NCBI RefSeq assembly: GCF_027595985.1
Contig: NC_073313.1
Span: 104,613,052-104,677,051, forward strand
Source of the DNA: Sorex araneus
Lineage: Eukaryota; Chordata; Mammalia; Eulipotyphla; Soricidae
Direction: 5' to 3'
Length of the DNA stretch: 64,000 bases
In this document: positions 9,785-20,293 of the stretch, one piece after another
How positions within the stretch are numbered: position 1 is the first letter of the stretch
How the letters are laid out: the number at the start of each line of letters is the position of its first letter
The notes under the pieces: model-generated
The model's input: only the letters and a program-made list of their open reading frames with translations
Databases searched by the model: none
Told to the model about the DNA's origin: nothing
Translations under genes and position numbers: made by a program

Positions 9785-10795
9785 TTTTTTTTCTCCTTTT
9801 TAAATTTTTTTTTTGTTAATGAGTCACCGTGAGGGTACAGTTACAGAGTTTGTGCTTGTGTTACAGTCATGCATTACTCGAGTACCCATCCCTCCACCAG
9901 TGCCCATTCTCCTCCACCGATGGCCCCAGGGTCCCTCCTACCCCCCATCCTGTCCCCCCACCCCACCCTGCCCCTGTGACAGGGAATTCATTTTTGTTCT
10001 CTCTCTCCTTTTGGGACTTGTGGTTTGCAATGGAGGTACTGAGTGACTATCGTGTTTAATCTATAGTCTGCTTTCAACCTGCCTCACCCATCCCGAGTGG
10101 ATCCTCCACCACACTTTAGTTGGTGTTCCCTTCTCTATCTGAGCTGCCTTTTCCCCCAACATGTGAGGCCAGCTTCCAAGCCATGGAGCAAATCTTCATT
10201 GCTACTACTCTTGGGTATTAGTCCCCCATTCTGTTGTTTTATATTCCGCATATGAGTGCAATTTTTCTATGTCCGTCTCTCTCTTTCTGATTCATTTCAC
10301 TTAGCATGATACTTTCCATGCTGATCCACTTACATGCAAATTTCTTGACCTTATCTTTTCTGACAGCTTCATAGTATTCCATTGTGTAGATGTACCAAAG
10401 TTTCTTTAACCAGTCATCTGTTCTTGGGCACTCTGTTTTTTTTCCAAATTCTGGCTATTGTAAACAGTGCTATGATGAACATACAGGTGCAGATGTCATT
10501 TCAACTACACTTTTTTGCCTCTCTGGGGTATATTCCCAAAAGTGGTATTACTGGGTCAAATGGGAGCTCAATTTCTAATTTTTAGAGAAACGACCAAATT
10601 GTTTCCAAAAGGGCTGAACCAGTCGGCATTCCCTCCAGCAGTATAGGAGGGTCCCTTTCTCCCCACATCCACGCCAACAGCGGTTGCTTTTGTTCTTTTG
10701 CCAGTCTCTGTGGGGTGAGGTGGTATCTCATAGTTGTTTTGATCTGCATCTCCCTGATGATTAGTGACGAAGAGCATTTCTTCATGTGTGCCTAA
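9785..10795 (-). mobile_element. L1 3' fragment (third of three), with ORF2 C-terminus
   Basis: It contains the 3' UTR and the coding end of ORF2: the minus strand 10582-10785 reads '[20 protein letters not shown]', the conserved late ORF2 block, then frameshifts. Further toward 9785 come 'tctggctattgtaaacagtg' and the C/T-rich 3' UTR. L1 ORF2 encodes endonuclease and reverse transcriptase; only the region behind the polymerase is left. Confidence 0.92.
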
Positions 10796-10927
10796 TGGCT
10801 CTAGGGCGAATCAAAGTCCTAGGGGATGACCTCAAGAGGAACAATATAAGAATCATTGGAGTACCAGAAGCACAGGGAACTAATCCCAATGAAGATAAAC
10901 AAAAACATTTTCAAGATAAAGGGGGAT
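10796..10927 (+). mobile_element. L1 ORF1 fragment, opposite orientation
   Basis: The plus strand encodes 'DDLKRNNIRIIGVPEAQGTN', the well-known start of the L1 ORF1 RNA-binding core. It directly abuts the minus-strand ORF2 end at 10795. It may be the inverted 5' part of the same insertion with a large internal loss, or an independent fragment. Confidence 0.8.
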
Positions 10928-11138
10928 TCAAGTTAAAGTCAGATTTTTTTCTTTTTGGGCCACACCCAGCGATGCTCAGGGGTTACTCCTGGCTTTGCAC
11001 TCAGTAATTGCTCCTGGCAGTGCTTGGGGGACCATATGGGATGCCGGGGATCGAACCCGGGTCGGCCTAGCCGTGTGCAAGGCAAACGCCCTACCCGCTG
11101 TGCTATCGCTCCGGCCCTCAAGTTACAGTCAGATTTTT
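10928..11138 (-). mobile_element. A-tailed shrew SINE, young, with target-site duplication
   Basis: SINE 10949-11117 is close to consensus and keeps intact A- and B-box-like segments. The direct repeats 10928-10948 and 11118-11138 differ at one base. Inserted beside the L1 ORF1 piece. Confidence 0.96.
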
Positions 11139-11172
11139 AAAGCAAGATAGTTTTTATTTAAAAAAACAAACC

Positions 11173-11291
11173 AGGGGCTGGAGTGATAGTACAGCGGGTA
11201 GGGCGTTTGCCTTGCACGTGGCCGACCTGAGTACAGAGCCAGGAGTGACCCCGGCTGTGATCCAAAAAGAAAAACAAAACAAAACAAAAAC
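11173..11291 (+). mobile_element. A-tailed shrew SINE with internal deletion
   Basis: The head is near consensus up to 'ggccgacc', then jumps to 'tgagtacagagccaggagtg', losing about 60 bp including the B-box. Tail of AAAAC units (11270-11291). Confidence 0.9.
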
Positions 11292-11399
11292 ACCAAATGA
11301 TAGTTTTATTGAACGTGATTTATTTAGAAAGATGTAACGGAAGTGGAAAAGAAGTCCAGCTGAGTTGAACCAGGTTGGTAAAATCTCTGGGCCCAGATC

Positions 11400-11933
11400 T
11401 CTGGAACATTCTTGGGAAAGGAGCAAATTGAGTCACCACCCTGCTGGAAGGCCCAGTGGTCCACCTACACAAAACTTCTGCCTGCATATAAACGGCCAAA
11501 CTGCTGAATCATCCCAGTTCTAGAGCTCTGAGAGCACACGGCCACATATCTCCAGATTTCACAGTAGTGACAGACAATTAGGAGTACAGAAAATTAGATG
11601 GTAAAGTTGCATGTTAAGCCTGCTAAGCTCAATGAGCAAAAACAATAGCACAGAAAGCTCAACTGGTACTTGACAGCTCAGTAAACCTAACACAATGACC
11701 TTAGTAACATCATTATGAAACATATGTTGTAAAAAGTAACATAAAAGTAAACGATTTTGTACCTGCTAAGGAGTCATGCTGGGAAAGGGATTGGGTGGAT
11801 AACTGGGGATGAGGATGTTGGTGGAGGGAAGGTGACATTGTTGGCTGGATTGGAATATTGAATACCTGAAATGACTGTATTAAGAACAACTTTGTAAATA
11901 ATAGTGTTTAAATAAAATTTCAAACATTTTTAA
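11400..11933 (+). repeat. Family A-like body with L1-like 3' terminus
   Basis: The right part (11738-11933) matches 1930-2115 block by block and ends in 'taaataaaatttc', an AATAAA signal. The left part is tentatively the same family by its position and by 'ctccagatttcacag'. No open frame of interest. The interval 11292-11400 is discussed with family D. Confidence 0.55.
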
Positions 11934-11935
11934 AA

Positions 11936-12300
11936 AGAAAGTTGTGAGGGAAGAGAGAGGAAGTACATGTTCAAGAGAAAACATGAACCTCTCCATAGTT
12001 GAGAAAGCAAGCAAATACATAAAAACAAGTAAGTGGGGGCAGGAGTGATAGCACAGTGGGTAGGGCATTTGCTTTGCACGCAGCCGACCCGGATTCCTTT
12101 CCCAGCATCCCATATGCTCCCCTGAGCACCGCCAGGGGTAATTCCTGAGCGCAGAGCCAGGAGTGACCCCTGTGCATCGCCGGGTATGACCCAAAAAGCA
12201 AAAATAAGTAAATAAATAAATAATAAAAACAAGTAAGTGAGATATGTGTTCAAGGGAAAACACAGGTTTAAGGAACCTATACTCAGAATTTTTTTTACTA
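11936..12300 (+). repeat. Family D repeat, split by a SINE
   Basis: The clause set 'gggaagagagaggaagtaca', 'tgttcaagagaaaacatg' and 'cataaaaacaagtaag' resembles 23790-23890 and the complement of 33590-33720. It might be an LTR fragment, but no LTR boundaries are clear. Confidence 0.45.
12019..12239 (+). mobile_element. A-tailed shrew SINE with 17-bp target-site duplication
   Basis: ATAAAAACAAGTAAGTG occurs at 12019-12035 and 12223-12239 without mismatch. The SINE between them has a tail of AAAT units. The head differs from consensus at only a few bases, so the insertion is fairly young. Confidence 0.96.
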
Positions 12301-12867
12301 TGTCAGTGCCCACAGGCTAGAAGTAGTTCAGAGATAAACTTCTTCCTCTCGTCCTGCATGGGAAGGGAGGAGAGAAGAGTATTTATTTCTGTTTTTGAAG
12401 TTATTTCTTTCAGATCTGTTTGTAAAGTTGTTTGAGAGAAAGGGACACATTGAATTCATTTCTATAACCCAAAAGCTTAGCACTGTACTTTATTTATAGT
12501 TGCTAGCCCACAAAAATACCTGCAGAAAAAAATCACTGAACAGAATGATGAATTTAGACTTGCTTCTAATGCCTGGTATATTACAGCAAGGCAAAACCAA
12601 ATGGGCACAAAACAGCCTTCAGGGTTGGGGGAGAGGAGCCCTTCCAATGAGGAGGGTGTTTACAAAATTCTCCCAGTGGCCTTGTGCTTTGTAGTTATTT
12701 GGAAATAGAAAATATGGGCAATAGGGCATTCCTCTGCCTTTTCTAGAAAATTACTTTCATTCACCCTTCCTTTATCTTCTGCTCAGTGGCAGCTAGACAG
12801 TCATTAGAATTCTAGCCTTATACTCATAACATATAACTGATATTCAAAGTCTTTCACAATATTTGTT
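12301..12867. other. Intergenic, no gene seen
   Basis: No repeat that I can match and no convincing exon. The short open frames have no recognisable product. Confidence 0.5.
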
Positions 12868-13034
12868 TGGTTCTTGGGTCCACACTTCACAGAGCTCAGG
12901 CACTACTCCTGTCTCTGTGCTCAATAGTTATTCCTAGCAGTGTTCTGGAGACTATATGCAGTGTCAAGGAATAAATCGGTATCTACTTCTTGCAAGACAA
13001 GTGCCATGCCCCCTGGACTATCTTTCTGATCCCA
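12868..13034 (-). mobile_element. A-tailed shrew SINE, old
   Basis: The full span is recognisable on the minus strand with about a quarter of positions changed. Flanks 13035-13375 show no gene. Confidence 0.75.
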
Positions 13035-13375
13035 GTATGGTTTTACATAGGTTGAAGTTAACCAGAGGAACAAACCCAATAGGAGATATATATTAAAGAA
13101 TTTATTGTAAAGCATTAACATTTATCATATTGAAGGCTGGCTAGGCAAGTCTGAAGTCTGTGTATGAGGCCTTAAGGGAGGGTAATTGGAAACACCCGGA
13201 AAGTGCTAGAATTTAGTCCAAAGCTCCCAAGCAGATTTTTTGTTCCCCAGGGAAACTTCAGTTGTTCTTTAGACCTTCCAACGGATTGGATCACCCAAAG
13301 GATCTATCTAGAACAGTCATTTTCAACGGACCATCTGTTGCAATTCCCCAAGCTTGAAAACCACTGATCTACCAA

Positions 13376-14330
13376 AATAGTGTTTTGTCACTCATTCTTT
13401 TATTGAGGTAATTTTTACAATAGTTTCTATATAATTGTTTTACACTTACAGTGTTTCTGTACCCCCACCACCAGAGTATTAAAATTTGCTCCACCATTAT
13501 CCCATGGTCCCTCTCCTCCCTTAGCAACCGCAGATCACAAGTCTATAGACATGTCTCAGAATTTGTTACCATTGGGGATTATTTAATATCTTGCTTGTTT
13601 CTTCATATTTCACATGTGAGATAGATTATCTTGTTTTCTTCCTTCTGACTCACTTCACGCCACATGATCCCTTCCAGTTCCATCCAGATTGCCAGGGAAC
13701 TGCAAGATGTTAACTTTTTCACGGGCTCACATGAGGCTGACCTAGATTCAATCCCCAATACCCCATAGGGTGCCTCAATCCCTGGTAGGAGTGATTTCTA
13801 AGTGCCTAGCCAAGAGTCAGATCTGAACACCTCTGGATGTGGCCCCAAAATTTAAAAAAGTGTTATCTTTTCTGATAACTGAGTATTCCATTATATACAT
13901 TAATTATCCACTCATTTTTGTCAGACACTTGAATTGATTGCAAACCTTGGGTATAGAAAATAATAATGCAATGGATATAAGTATGCATATAACCTTGCAT
14001 AGTCATATTTTAAAGTGTTCTTCGGGTAGATGCCCAAGAGAGAAATTGCTGAATCATATGGAAGTTCTATTCTCATTTTTTAGAAGTTCCCACACTTTTT
14101 CCCATAGAGTTTGAACTAGAAGACAGACCCATCAATAATGAGCCAGGGAAAAGAATCACCACCACCTGCAACACTGCTTTGTTTCCAACCTTTTTGATGT
14201 AAGCCATTCTCACTGGGATGAGGTGACACCCCATTGTTACTTTGATCTGTATTTCCCTAATAATCAGCGATGATGAGCACTTTTTCATATGCCTAATGGC
14301 CCTCTTTATGTCTTCTATGAGGAAGAATAT
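13376..14330 (-). mobile_element. Old L1 3' fragment, split by a SINE at 13721-13858
   Basis: The minus strand encodes a decayed late-ORF2 block ('[20 protein letters not shown]', about 14210-14300) and, leftward, the ORF2 end and 3' UTR ('ccagttccatccagattgcc' at 13674). Older than the L1s at 9.8 or 25 kb. Confidence 0.85.
13721..13858 (+). mobile_element. A-tailed shrew SINE, 5'-truncated
   Basis: Starts within the head; the body and the 'tggatgtggccccaaaa' end are visible. It interrupts the L1 at 13720/13859. Confidence 0.75.
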
Positions 14331-14689
14331 ACACAAAGTGGTTCTAACTGCCAGTCCACAGACCATGTGCAGACAGATGCCATACATTAGGTGCACAAAG
14401 GTTGAAAACCAATATCTAGAACACTCTTCTCACTTAAGACAATCAATTTATTAAGAACACCAACTCATATCTACAAAATACTTACATATCCTCTAAATTA
14501 GTGTTTGATTCAGTAATAGGGGCTACCATCTATCCATGTTGATGCATAAAATGATTATAAAACAGGCTTCTAGATGCTTTGGTAAACTGGACTCTCAACA
14601 CAATTTTGGTTACACACCTCACCTGCCCAGGCCTTTATTAAAGCTAAACTAATAAGTCTTTACCTGCAGGTCTTATGAGGCCTCAAGGC
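14331..14689. other. Intergenic, no gene seen
   Basis: A/T-rich; no repeats or exons recognised. Confidence 0.4.
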
Positions 14690-15240
14690 ATAGAGGATGG
14701 GCTGGTCCTTCTCATTTCCTTGTCCCTATGGAACCCTGAAGCTCACGCCCTCCGGCTCCTATTTAAGCTCCTTAACACCCATGATCCAGAGACACACAAA
14801 AGAATCTCGAACCGAGCAGCTCACTGCAGAGATTTCTCCAGACCCTAATTATCTAAAATTTTAGAATTCCAGGAGCACGCGTCTGCAAGAAAGCAGCTGT
14901 GCAACATCTTATGCTATTCATAACAAGCAATATAAAATAAATTATCTAGCATCCGCCTTTTAGGCAGGATTCGGTGGTGGAGGAAAAGTTCAAATTAATG
15001 GTGGTGGGGGAGGCTGGAGTTATAGCACAGCGGGTAGGGCGTTTGCTTTCCAGTCAGCTGACCCGGGTTTGATTCCCAGCATCCCATATTGTCCCTTGAG
15101 CACCACTGGAAATAATTCCTGAATGCAGAGCCAGGAGTAATCCCTGTGCATCGCCAGGTATGACCCCCCCAAAAAATCAAAATAATGGTGGTGGGACTGT
15201 TGTTGAAATATTGAATGTAATCCATTACTATGATCAACTT
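14690..15240 (+). repeat. Family A repeat, split by a SINE
   Basis: Blocks 'tatttaagctccttaacacc', 'ccagagacacacaaa', 'atctaaaattttagaattcc' match family A read in the other orientation (complement of 54920-55260). The 3' terminus starts at 'aacaagcaatataaaataaa' (14922) and resumes after the SINE at 15196-15240. Confidence 0.6.
14996..15195 (+). mobile_element. A-tailed shrew SINE with target-site duplication
   Basis: TAATGGTGGTGGG flanks the copy at 14996-15008 and 15183-15195. The SINE is full length and lies in the G-rich part of the family A 3' terminus. Confidence 0.94.
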
Positions 15241-15530
15241 TTTTTTTCCAGTTTTCTTTTTTTTTCTTTTTTTTATTAGTTTATTTTTAATTAGAGAGTC
15301 ATCGTGAAGGTACAGTTACAGATCCATACATCTCTGTGCTCATGCTTCCCCCATACAAAGTTCAATAACCCATCCCTTCACCAGTGCCCATTCTCCACCA
15401 CCCGTAAACCCAACATCCCTCCCCCCCTCCCCAGTCCCGTCTCCCCCCACCCCACCCTGCCACTATGGCAGGGAATTCCCTTTTGTTCTCTCTCTCTGAT
15501 TAGGTGTTGTGGTTTGCAATAAAGGTGTTG
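15241..15530 (-). mobile_element. L1 3' terminus, 5'-truncated
   Basis: T-rich edge, 'agagagtcatcgtgaaggta', the C-rich 3' UTR segment and 'gttctctctctctgattagg'. Only the last 290 bp of the element are present. Confidence 0.88.
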
Positions 15531-15955
15531 ACTTTATAAAAATATATTTTTTTAAAAAATCAGCAAATAATGTAAAAAAATAAGTAAAACCTTGGTAAAA
15601 ACCAAAGGCATCTTACAATGTTTAAAGGTATATGTTTATTATTATCTGTGCCTGGAGTTATTAGAAAACTGACCTAGAAAAGTTTGTGGTTAGAATTAAT
15701 TGTAATAAGTAAAACTAGTTCAAGAGTAATGATTTTGTTTCAAACATTCAGGCCTCTAAAGTCATAAAATTGAATACACAGCTTTTATCCTACCAATGTT
15801 TAATTATCAGAAGTATGTTATTTAGCTGGGGGATTGGATCTGGTCTCACAAGATTTTTGACTAGCCAAAAGACAAAATAAGTACTCATAGTAATAATTTT
15901 CAAGTTATGTTAACTCGGTTGAGAAGCAAAGAAGTAAACCAAAATGCTAAAACAC
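15531..15955. other. Intergenic, no gene seen
   Basis: A/T-rich, unmatched within the window. Confidence 0.4.
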
Positions 15956-16228
15956 TGGAGTAGCACTGTAGAACTGTCATAGCACTGTCGTTCCATTGTT
16001 CATTGATTTGCTTGACCGGGCACCAGTAACCTCTCCATTGTGACACTTATTGTTACTGTTTTTGGCAGTAACAACAAGTTGAATACACCACGGGTAGCTT
16101 GTCAGGCTCTGCCGTGCGGGCAGGATACTCTCGGTAGCTTGCCAGGCTCTCCAAAAGGGATGAAGGAATTGAACCCGGGTTGGCTGCGTGCAAGGCAAAT
16201 GCCCTATTCTCTGTGCTATCGCTCCTGG
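15956..16228 (-). mobile_element. RTE-tailed SINE (type 1), left arm of an inverted pair
   Basis: Complete on the minus strand: tandem tail at the left (GTAGCACTGT-like), the RTE-derived end, the body, then the tRNA-like head up to 'gtgctatcgctcc' at 16216-16228. The head still contains a B-box-like GGGTTCAATTCC in reverse. Confidence 0.9.
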
Positions 16229-16424
16229 GTTCAATTCCTCTGTCCCTCTTGGAGAGCCCAGCAAGCTACCGAGAGTATCCCGCCCAAGGCAGAGTCTGGC
16301 AAGCTACCCTGGCGTATTCGATATGCCAAAAACAGTAACAACAAGTTTCACAATGGAGACATTACTGGTGCCCGCTAAAGCAAATCAATGAACAATGGGA
16401 CAACAGTGCTACAGTGCTACAGTG
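16229..16424 (+). mobile_element. RTE-tailed SINE (type 1), right arm of an inverted pair
   Basis: Begins exactly at the B-box region ('gggttcaattcctctg') directly after the head of the left arm, and runs through body and RTE-like end ('aatggagacattactgg' at 16346-16362) to ACAGTGCT tandem repeats (16400-16424). The first part of the head is missing. Confidence 0.92.
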
Positions 16425-16439
16425 CTCACTTTCCAATTT

Positions 16440-16670
16440 GATTGGTACAGTTGAAATGTGAGAGTTCTTAGAACACTGGAGTAGGGGAGTTATTGGGGGT
16501 GGGTAGGAGACATGGGAGGGAAACTGGGGACACGAGTGCTAGGAAATAATATTTGTGGAGGGATGGGTATTGGAACATTGTATGACTGAAACCCAAACAT
16601 GAGCTGCTTTGTAATGCTCTATCTCATGGTGATTCAATAAAAATATAAATTAATATTAAAAATAAATAAG
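16440..16670 (+). mobile_element. L1 3' terminus
   Basis: Ends with 'ctcatggtgattcaataaaa' followed by an A/T-rich tail. Only the last 230 bp are present. Confidence 0.85.
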
Positions 16671-16749
16671 TAAAATGCTAAAATATTTAAGAAAATATTT
16701 GATCCTTGGGACTTTTGTTAAACTAAATTATAGAGCTACTCAGTGAAAG

Positions 16750-17060
16750 TAAATAATGGATTATTTCAAAGGAATTCAATATGCCAACACCAATATCACC
16801 ACCATTGCACCTTCCCTCCACCATTGTCTCCAATTTTCCCAACCACCTCTAAAGCCTGCCACTATAGCAGGCCCTCAATAATTTATTTCATATTTCTTGT
16901 TTTCAATAGTTTGCTAACAGAATGAGCAAAAATATTTCTTTAGAAGAAAGTTAGTGAAAATTGCTGTATCTTACCATGGAGCCATTATGTCCTTGTACAA
17001 AAGATTACTAAGATGTTGTTACAGGTCACAAGAAATTTTATTATTGAGCTTGTTTTTAAG
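16750..17060 (-). repeat. Family A 3' part
   Basis: 'ccaacaccaatatcaccacc' through 'gcaggccctcaataatttat' and 'aagatgttgttacagg' follow the order of 54360-54600. The family A body stops near 17040. Confidence 0.65.
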
Positions 17061-17640
17061 ACTCTCTCTCAAACCTATAATCGTCAGGAAGATATGTTGA
17101 AATTCCAGATACTGCTCCCGGAGCACTTGGATAGCACGTCATATTGTGCCTGGCTCCTGCTCAACAGTGCCCATGCTGTGCAGCTGGCATGAGGGGCAGC
17201 TTTCAGTGGCGCCCACTTTATTTCTAGGTAAAGGCAGCTGATTCCACAGGTTTTCATACAGGAGAGCAGCAGCCTGATTCCAGCAAGACTTGAGGCCATG
17301 AATTATATGTGAGTTTTTATTGTTGTTCCTGTACATGTATTTAGAGTAACTCAGCAGTCCATGTTCCCTAGCATGACCAGCTGCCTTTGGGAAGAGACTG
17401 GTTGCCTTTGGCACTTGGAAGCCAAGCAGGACACTCCACATTTCCAGTGAATCTTTTTCCCCTCCACAGAAAGCAGCCGGCTTCTTTTTGTTGAAAATTC
17501 TTTCTATCTGTTGGATACAGCAGTGTGAGTTGGCTGCGTATTTTATAGCAATAGTGACTCAATGGCAGCAGAAGCCCAGCCCCCATTGAGCAGACATCAG
17601 GTGTGCTTGCCCAGGGCCCTCAGGCCCTCTGTCCTGCTTC
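17061..17640 (-). other. Unassigned moderately GC-rich block, possible processed copy
   Basis: The base composition differs from the A/T-rich neighbours, and the minus strand has overlapping open stretches of 70-100 codons in all three frames (17084-17299, 17139-17441, 17368-17586). I recognise none of the peptides. On the minus strand the block ends at an A/T-rich segment (17036-17050). It could be a decayed processed pseudogene or a repeat body present once here. Confidence 0.3.
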
Positions 17641-18030
17641 CAAACTCCTTTTGTCATAGGATCTCATGCTTAGCACAAGTATGGTTGTACATTTTTTCCT
17701 AGTCAAACCTGTAATTGTTTAAAGAGAGTTTGACCATCTGCTACAGTAATTGTTTGAAGTTTGACTATCTTCTATTCCGAAAAGGGGAGTGGGGAGACTG
17801 TATTTTGTAGTTCTACGGAATAAGGGCTTTAGGTTTGTTTTTATAATAAAAGCAGGGATCTTTAAAAACACACAAACTGTAAAAATTCTTCCTTGGCTTT
17901 TAGAACCCATTAAAAGTGAAAGAGCGGGCAAAAAGTGAAAGAAAAATGTATGTGAATGAAATTTATGAGGAGAATACAAAGAATAAATTTTGGAGATTTT
18001 TTGGATAAAAAGGATGAAAGTTGAAGTAAC
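17641..18030. other. Intergenic, no gene seen
   Basis: No feature recognised. Confidence 0.4.
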
Positions 18031-18201
18031 TGAGGCTGGAGAGATAGTACAGAGAACACAGCATTTGCCTTGCATGCAGTTGACCTGAGTTCAACCCCTG
18101 GCATCCAACATGTTCCCCCAAGCACCACCAGTAGTAATTCATGAGTGTAGAGCCCGAAGCAAGCCCTGAGCATCACCAGGTGTAGCACCAAAACAAAAAA
18201 T
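18031..18201 (+). mobile_element. A-tailed shrew SINE
   Basis: Full length, moderately diverged, with a short A-rich end. The head keeps 'gagatagtacag' in place of the usual 'gcgatagcacag'. Confidence 0.9.
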
Positions 18202-18424
18202 ATTTGAAGGAACTTGATATGGTTGAGAAGACATGTATATGTAAAAAGGAGGCTTTCTAAAGCCAGGGGAAGGGTGATCCTTGAAAAAATAGGGAATTCT
18301 ATATACGTAAGATAAATAACTGATGGTTTTCAGAATTTTTAAATAAAAGAAGTCAAGACATTATTTGTGTCAGAATGCCTTTATGAACTTATGTCACCAT
18401 GGTCTTGATTTTAAAAAAGTTTAA

Positions 18425-18570
18425 TCTACTGGGGAATTTGGTGGTGGAAAATATGCACTGGTGAAGGGATGGGTGTTTGATGACTGTATGATTGAATTTC
18501 AAACAAAAAAATTTTGTTACTGTATCTCACGGTGAATTAATAAAAAATTTAAAAAATTATAAAAAATAAG
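18425..18570 (+). mobile_element. L1 3' terminus, short
   Basis: From 'gtggtggaaaatatgcactg' to 'ctcacggtgaattaataaaa' and an A/T tail: about 145 bp of the L1 end. The sequence 18202-18424 before it is unassigned. Confidence 0.8.
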
Positions 18571-18685
18571 TTTAATCTCACTTGCAATACTGAATTTTGT
18601 AATTTTTAGCAACTATATCACTGACTAAATATGCAATTAAATCATAATAACTTGTATGAGAGTTTTATGAGAATTTCCAAAGTTT

Positions 18686-18885
18686 AAGAAAAACTGGTCC
18701 GGGGCCAGAGCGATAGCACAGCAGGTAGGGCGTTTGCCTTGCACACGGCCGACCCAGGTTCGATCCCCGGCATCCCATATGGTCCCCCAAGCACTGCCAG
18801 GAGTAATTCCTGAGTGCAAAGCCAGGAGTAACCCCTGAGCATCGCTGGGTGTGACCCAAAAAGAAAAAAAAAGAAAAACTGGTCC
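18686..18885 (+). mobile_element. A-tailed shrew SINE, young, with 15-bp target-site duplication
   Basis: AAGAAAAACTGGTCC is repeated perfectly at 18686-18700 and 18871-18885. The copy 18701-18870 is one of the closest to consensus in the window, with the head 'ggggccagagcgatagcaca'. Confidence 0.97.
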
Positions 18886-19261
18886 TTAAGAATTATTGAC
18901 AAAAACTAGAGTTTCTGCATAAGAATGAATAAACTATTGGAGATTAGTATAATTTTAAACAACTTGGTTGAAGACCATACCATATGTTTGTTTTATGTTT
19001 AAGAGATTCAAGAGACTGTCATTAAGCTAATTAATTACCTGAAACAATGTGGAAGACTGCATCATGATGTAAGTGAAATATTTACTTCTCTCTCTCCTTT
19101 GTGCTTTTAGTATTTTTTTGTTTCAGGCAATGTCTTGTTTGCATAGACACAGACAACAATTTGATAATTCATTAACTCCAAAGTACTAATGTGTGGGTGG
19201 ATCCTGATGGATTCCTGGGCATTTGTCATATTAATTTAACTTAAGTTTTAGTTCACACATA

Positions 19262-19413
19262 CCCACGGGGAGATTGCCAGGCTCTGCCATGCAGGCGGGA
19301 TACTCTTGGTAGCTTGCTGGGCTCTCCGAGAGGGCCGGAGAAATTGAACCCGGGTCGGCTGTGTGCAAGGCAGATGCCTTACCCGCTGTGGTATGGCAGT
19401 AAACAGTGACAGT
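19262..19413 (-). mobile_element. RTE-tailed SINE with 5' inversion
   Basis: The head and half of the body are on the minus strand (19262-19395, head end at 'ccttacccgctgtggtat'), but instead of a tail on the left, plus-strand tail units (AACAGTGACAGTGATACAGTG) follow directly on the right at 19393-19413. This is the arrangement produced by twin priming. Confidence 0.7.
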
Positions 19414-20293
19414 GATACAGTGAAGTTCCAGTTACCCTAAGATTGGCCTTAATTCCTAACACCCTAAAATGTGGATCCCTTTCTGGGACTGGATGGACCC
19501 AGGGCAAACACATGCCACCCTGTCTTCAACACAGGAAGGCCTAAGGGCCCACAGGTAATCAGGGTGCTGCCTTGGGGCAGGTTCTGACCCAGAGGAAGAA
19601 TGCAACAATTGACAGGGACCCTATGGGTTTAGGAAAAGCTGAAACAAACTGCAGTCTGTAGTCTGAGGAGCACGACAGGATGTCTGCAGGAAAAGCCACT
19701 CTGCTCTAATCCTTTATCCCTGAGGCCAAAGAGCCTATTTAAACCCGATCTAAAGTGATTAGACAAAAGGAATTTGTATATTTCCTACTCTATTTATGTA
19801 GAATGCCTGGCAATATTTATCAGAGTATACCTGACTTGTTACTGTGCTTATTTAGTAGATAAGGTGGAAAGAAAACTGTTTCAGTAACATGCCTTTCTGT
19901 TATAAATTAGCACCAACAGCTATACAAATGATATTAAAAGTGTCCAATCTAATCAGAAGATTTGAGATATTCCAGTGGAGAAATCAAATGACTGATGATA
20001 ACAACCTAGTTTATGAGATATGTAGTAGTCTCTGACCTGGAAATGGTAGACTTGCCCAGCCGTCTGGATTTCAGCATACAGCTAAAACCAGTCCTGATCC
20101 AAGCAACTCCCTCCAACTGACTACCAGGAAAGAGTCTTGTAGCCCCTCTAAATCCATATCACCCTGCAACCTTACTCTGACCATGTACCAGAAGCTGATC
20201 AGTCAATACATGGTGAAAGGTTGAGGAGCACGACAGAAACACTAGAAGCCCCGTGGCTCCTCATTGTCATCCTCTCTTCTTGGTAGCAGAAGG

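Noticed and set aside
9310..9819. 169-codon plus-strand frame
   Set aside because: It is the antisense strand of L1 3' UTRs; the same proline-rich peptides recur at 8691, 9829, 15304 and 61149.
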